Of a stretch of 64,000 nucleotides of DNA, positions 59,778-64,000 are shown in pieces. The notes under the pieces were generated by a model. It searched no databases. It saw only the letters and a program-made list of their open reading frames with translations, and was not told the DNA's origin. The position numbers and the translations under genes were made by a program. The stretch covers positions 90,469 through 154,468 of the forward strand of contig NZ_FOCB01000011.1 in assembly GCF_900109995.1 (NCBI RefSeq). The letters run 5' to 3'. Position 1 is the stretch's first letter. The number at the start of each line of letters is the position of its first letter. This stretch comes from Pseudomonas sp. ok272. Lineage in GTDB: Bacteria; Pseudomonadota; Gammaproteobacteria; Pseudomonadales; Pseudomonadaceae.

Positions 59778-61058
59778 ATGGGCACGCACGTTATCAAGAT
59801 GCCGGACATTGGCGAAGGCATCGCAGAAGTTGAACTGTCGGTCTGGCACGTCCAGGTCGGCGACATGGTGGTCGAGGACCAGGTCCTGGCCGATGTGATG
59901 ACCGACAAGGCGATGGTGGACATTCCCTCGCCGGTCCACGGCAAGGTGATTGCCCTCGGCGGCCAGCCGGGGGAAGTGATGGCGGTGGGCAGCATCCTGA
60001 TCAGCATCGAGGTTGAAGGGGCCGGCAACGTCAAGGAATCGACCCAGACGGTTGCGGCCGAACCCGTGACGCCTGCGCCGGTAAAAGCCGCCGCGCCTGC
60101 GCCCAAGACTGAGCCGGTGGTCGCCAGCAAGCCTGCGCCCGCCGCTCGCCCAGCGCCCCAGGCGCCGGTCGCCCGCGAGGCCGACGAACGCCCGCTGGCA
60201 TCGCCGGCCGTGCGCAAGCATGCCCTCGATGCCGGCATCCAGTTGCGCCTGGTCCAGGGCAGTGGCCCCGCCGGCCGCATCCTGCACGAAGACCTCGACG
60301 CCTACCTGGCGCAGGGTCCCTCGATGCAGTCGAGTGCAGGCGCCGGCTACCGCGAGCGCCACGATGAGCAGCAAATCCCGGTGATCGGCATGCGCCGCAA
60401 GATCGCCCAGCGCATGCAGGACGCCACCCAACGCGCCGCCCACTTCAGCTATGTCGAAGAAATCGACGTCACGGCCGTGGAAGAACTGCGCGCCCACCTC
60501 AACGAAAAACACGGCGCCACACGCGGCAAACTGACCCTGTTACCCTTCCTGGTGCGGGCGATGGTCGTCGCCCTGCGTGACTTCCCGCAGATCAACGCGC
60601 GCTACGACGACGAAGCCCAAGTCATCACCCGCCTGGGGGCGGTGCACGTGGGCGTCGCCACCCAAAGCGACATCGGCCTGATGGTGCCAGTGGTGCGTCA
60701 CGCCGAAGCCCGCAGCCTATGGGACACCGCCGGCGAAATCGCCCGCCTCGCCAGCGCCGCGCGCAATGGCAAGGCCAGCCGCGACGAACTGTCCGGCTCC
60801 AGCATCACCCTCACCAGCCTTGGCGCCTTGGGCGGCATCGTCAGCACCCCGGTGCTGAACCTGCCGGAAGTGGCCATCGTCGGCGTCAACAAGATCGTCG
60901 AGCGGCCGATGGTGATCAAGGGCCAGATCGTGGTCCGCAAGATGATGAACCTTTCCAGCTCCTTCGATCACCGAGTGGTCGACGGCATGGACGCGGCGCA
61001 ATTCATCCAGGCCCTGCGCGGCCTGCTCGAACAACCCGCCACGCTGTTTCTGGAGTAA
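59778..61058 (+). CDS. bkdB: Dihydrolipoyl transacylase E2
   Basis: 426 aa: lipoyl domain with the lipoyl-lysine in MTDKAMVDIPSP, Ala/Pro linker, peripheral-subunit-binding domain (ASPAVRKHALDAGIQLRL), and catalytic domain ending SSFDHRVVDGMDAAQFIQ with the HRxxDG site. Directly abuts bkdA2. Confidence 0.94.
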   Translation: MGTHVIKMPDIGEGIAEVELSVWHVQVGDMVVEDQVLADVMTDKAMVDIPSPVHGKVIALGGQPGEVMAVGSILISIEVEGAGNVKESTQTVAAEPVTPAPVKAAAPAPKTEPVVASKPAPAARPAPQAPVAREADERPLASPAVRKHALDAGIQLRLVQGSGPAGRILHEDLDAYLAQGPSMQSSAGAGYRERHDEQQIPVIGMRRKIAQRMQDATQRAAHFSYVEEIDVTAVEELRAHLNEKHGATRGKLTLLPFLVRAMVVALRDFPQINARYDDEAQVITRLGAVHVGVATQSDIGLMVPVVRHAEARSLWDTAGEIARLASAARNGKASRDELSGSSITLTSLGALGGIVSTPVLNLPEVAIVGVNKIVERPMVIKGQIVVRKMMNLSSSFDHRVVDGMDAAQFIQALRGLLEQPATLFLE

Positions 61059-61061
61059 GGC

Positions 61062-62447
<1,386 letters not shown>

Positions 62448-62454
62448 CCTCCCC

Positions 62455-62542
62455 GTAGGAGCGAGGCTTGCCCGCGAAGAATGATGACGCGGAGCACCCG
62501 ATACACCGTAGAGCCCGGCTCGCGGGCGGGCCTCGCGCCTAC
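62455..62542. repeat. Inverted pair of REP elements
   Basis: GTAGGAGCGAGGCTTGCCC (62455-62473) and its near-inverse GGGCGGGCCTCGCGCCTAC (62524-62542), about 50 bp apart, as in P. fluorescens REPIN/REP pairs, between lpdV and the aminotransferase gene. Confidence 0.75.
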
Positions 62543-62657
62543 AAGGTTTGCATTCCAGGCTGCGAAACAGCCCCGGAATGAAGTATTGTTGTGCCCATCC
62601 AAGAAAACGTCAGAAGCCTTGAACCGTTCAGGCGATTGTTAAGTGATAGAGGGTGTC

Positions 62658-63677
62658 ATGGGTAACGAAAGCATCAATTGGGACAAGCTGGGTTTTGACT
62701 ACATCAAGACAGACAAGCGGTATCTGTCGCACTGGCGTAACGGTTCCTGGGACGAGGGCGCGTTGACCGAAGACAACGTGCTGCACATCAGCGAGGGCTC
62801 GACCGCCCTGCACTACGGCCAGCAATGCTTCGAAGGCATGAAGGCCTATCGCTGCAAGGACGGCTCGATCAACCTGTTCCGCCCGGACCAGAACGCCCTG
62901 CGCATGCAGCGCAGCTGCGCCCGCCTGCTGATGCCGCACGTCGACACCGAGGTCTTCATCGAGGCCTGCAAGGCCGTGGTCCGTGCCAACGAGCGTTTCA
63001 TCCCGCCTTACGGCACCGGCGGCGCGCTGTACCTGCGTCCGTTCGTGATCGGCGTGGGTGACAACATCGGCGTACGCACCGCGCCCGAGTTCATCTTCTC
63101 GATCTTCTGCATCCCGGTCGGCGCCTACTTCAAGGGTGGCCTGACCCCGCACAACTTCCTGATCTCCAGCTTCGACCGTGCCGCGCCACAAGGCACCGGC
63201 GCGGCCAAGGTCGGTGGCAACTACGCGGCCAGCCTGATGCCCGGTTCCCAGGCCAAGAAGGCGAACTTCGCCGACTGCATCTACCTGGACCCGATGACCC
63301 ACTCCAAGATCGAAGAAGTCGGCTCGGCCAACTTCTTCGGGATCACCCACGACAATAAATTCATCACCCCCAAATCCCCGTCGGTCCTGCCAGGCATCAC
63401 CCGCCTGTCGCTGATCGAACTGGCCAAGACCCGCCTGGGCCTGGAAGTGATTGAGGGCGACGTGCTCATCGACAAGCTGGCAGACTTCAAGGAAGCCGGT
63501 GCCTGTGGCACTGCCGCCGTGATCACACCGATTGGCGGGATCAGCTACAACGACCACCTGCACGTGTTCCACAGCGAAACCGAAGTCGGCCCGATCACCC
63601 AGAAGCTCTACAAAGAGCTGACCGGCGTGCAAACCGGCGACATCGAAGCGCCAGCGGGTTGGATCGTCAAGGTCTGA
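62658..63677 (+). CDS. ilvE: Branched-chain amino-acid aminotransferase
   Basis: 339 aa from MGNESINWDKLGFDYIKTDK; class IV PLP enzyme, type II BCAT. STALHYGQQCFEGMKAYRCK, AKVGGNYAASLMPG (PLP lysine) and EVGSANFFGITHD are typical. Would feed keto-acids to the bkd complex. ORF begins at 62643; the internal ATG fits the family start. Confidence 0.9.
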   Translation: MGNESINWDKLGFDYIKTDKRYLSHWRNGSWDEGALTEDNVLHISEGSTALHYGQQCFEGMKAYRCKDGSINLFRPDQNALRMQRSCARLLMPHVDTEVFIEACKAVVRANERFIPPYGTGGALYLRPFVIGVGDNIGVRTAPEFIFSIFCIPVGAYFKGGLTPHNFLISSFDRAAPQGTGAAKVGGNYAASLMPGSQAKKANFADCIYLDPMTHSKIEEVGSANFFGITHDNKFITPKSPSVLPGITRLSLIELAKTRLGLEVIEGDVLIDKLADFKEAGACGTAAVITPIGGISYNDHLHVFHSETEVGPITQKLYKELTGVQTGDIEAPAGWIVKV

Positions 63678-63694
63678 CCCCCACCCGCACCACT

Positions 63695-63734
63695 AAAAAG
63701 CCCACCCAGCGTTGACGCGCTGGGTGGGCTTTTT
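63695..63734 (+). terminator. Strong intrinsic terminator after ilvE
   Basis: 17-bp perfect stem (63695-63711 and 63718-63734) around GCCCACCCAGCG / CGCTGGGTGGGC, 6-nt loop, with T-run. Confidence 0.92.
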
Positions 63735-63789
63735 GCTGGCTGATAGATCAACCTGTGGGAATGATCCAACATCAATGTCGGCTGACACA

Positions 63790-63965
63790 CTGCCTTCGCG
63801 AGCAAGCCCGCTCCCACCCTGGTCCACGGCGAACACACCCCCCGTGTCAGGCCCGGATTCCTTGTAGGAGCGAGGCTTGCCCTAATGCCAGTCAGTTAAG
63901 GCGCCAAACCTGACGACATTGATGTTGGATGGACTGGCCGGTTCGCGGGCAAGCCTCGCTCCTAC
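63790..63965. repeat. REP elements in the right-end gap
   Basis: GTAGGAGCGAGGCTTGCCC (63864-63882) and TTCGCGGGCAAGCCTCGCTC-CTAC (63942-63965) form an inverted pair; a related degenerate copy reads CGCGAGCAAGCCCGCTCCCA near 63797-63816. Nothing coding was seen from 63735 to the end. Confidence 0.72.
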
Positions 63966-64000
63966 GGGCTCAACCCAGATTCCTGCTCGCGATGGCGGTG

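Noticed and set aside
58554..60512. 652-codon open frame on the minus strand over bkdA2-bkdB
   Set aside because: Antisense shadow of GC-rich coding; composition is Arg/Gly/His-rich with no domain.

Overview
The window is a GC-rich Pseudomonas chromosome, most likely of the P. fluorescens group. This rests on the bkdR-bkdA1A2B-lpdV cluster, LpxO, a YbiT-type ABC-F gene, copCD and P. fluorescens-style REP sequences. No contig or database information was available; all calls come from reading the sequence and from recalled families.

Layout. 1-4130 is host chromosome: lpxO (runs off the left edge), a SxxK serine hydrolase, a small lipoprotein and trmK. A degenerate integrase relic lies against the attachment site. 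4125-46660 is one integrated element flanked by a 45-bp direct repeat with a single mismatch. The right copy contains the TTG start of ybiT and the integrase ends 3 bp before it. From 46633 to the end is host chromosome again: ybiT, an MFS transporter, pssA, two TSUP permeases, nudC, a dienoyl-CoA isomerase-like gene, copCD, a tyrosinase, the branched-chain keto-acid dehydrogenase operon with its Lrp-type regulator, and a branched-chain aminotransferase.

Inside the element, 4385-9930 is AT-richer cargo: an unknown 358-aa protein, a 477-aa protein with a HEPN-like motif, a YkgJ-type cysteine-cluster protein and a protein with NPNN repeats. Copies of one intergenic palindromic repeat separate them. 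An apparent old attachment scar (about 9972-10108) and a LexA-box promoter mark the start of the tailed-phage genome. The phage has lambda-type head and packaging genes (TerS, TerL, gpW, portal, ClpP-like protease, D, E, FII, Z) joined to a complete P2-type contractile tail (V, W, J, I, H, FI, FII, E/E', T, U, X, D). Lysis genes are split: holin beside terminase, lysozyme-Rz-Rz1 at the far end. Replication is by a Toprim/VirE primase-helicase. Control is by a CI-like S24 repressor, a small Cro-like protein and a CII-family protein. No morphogenesis gene looks broken, so the prophage is probably functional.

The most unusual points are: (i) a C5-cytosine methyltransferase gene whose whole length is also open in the +1 frame for a second protein with its own repeats; (ii) a DUF262 + HEPN gene pair between the repressor and the early operon, a likely defence module; (iii) a gpE/E' tail frameshift that must be +1 (or -2) here; (iv) a 17-bp operator found twice beside cI and again 2.5 kb away between the -35 and -10 of the early operon; (v) a LexA box inside a larger 32-bp dyad; (vi) a hairpin/T-run/TGGAG leader repeated before six late genes; (vii) a structured non-coding transcript candidate upstream of the CII-family gene.
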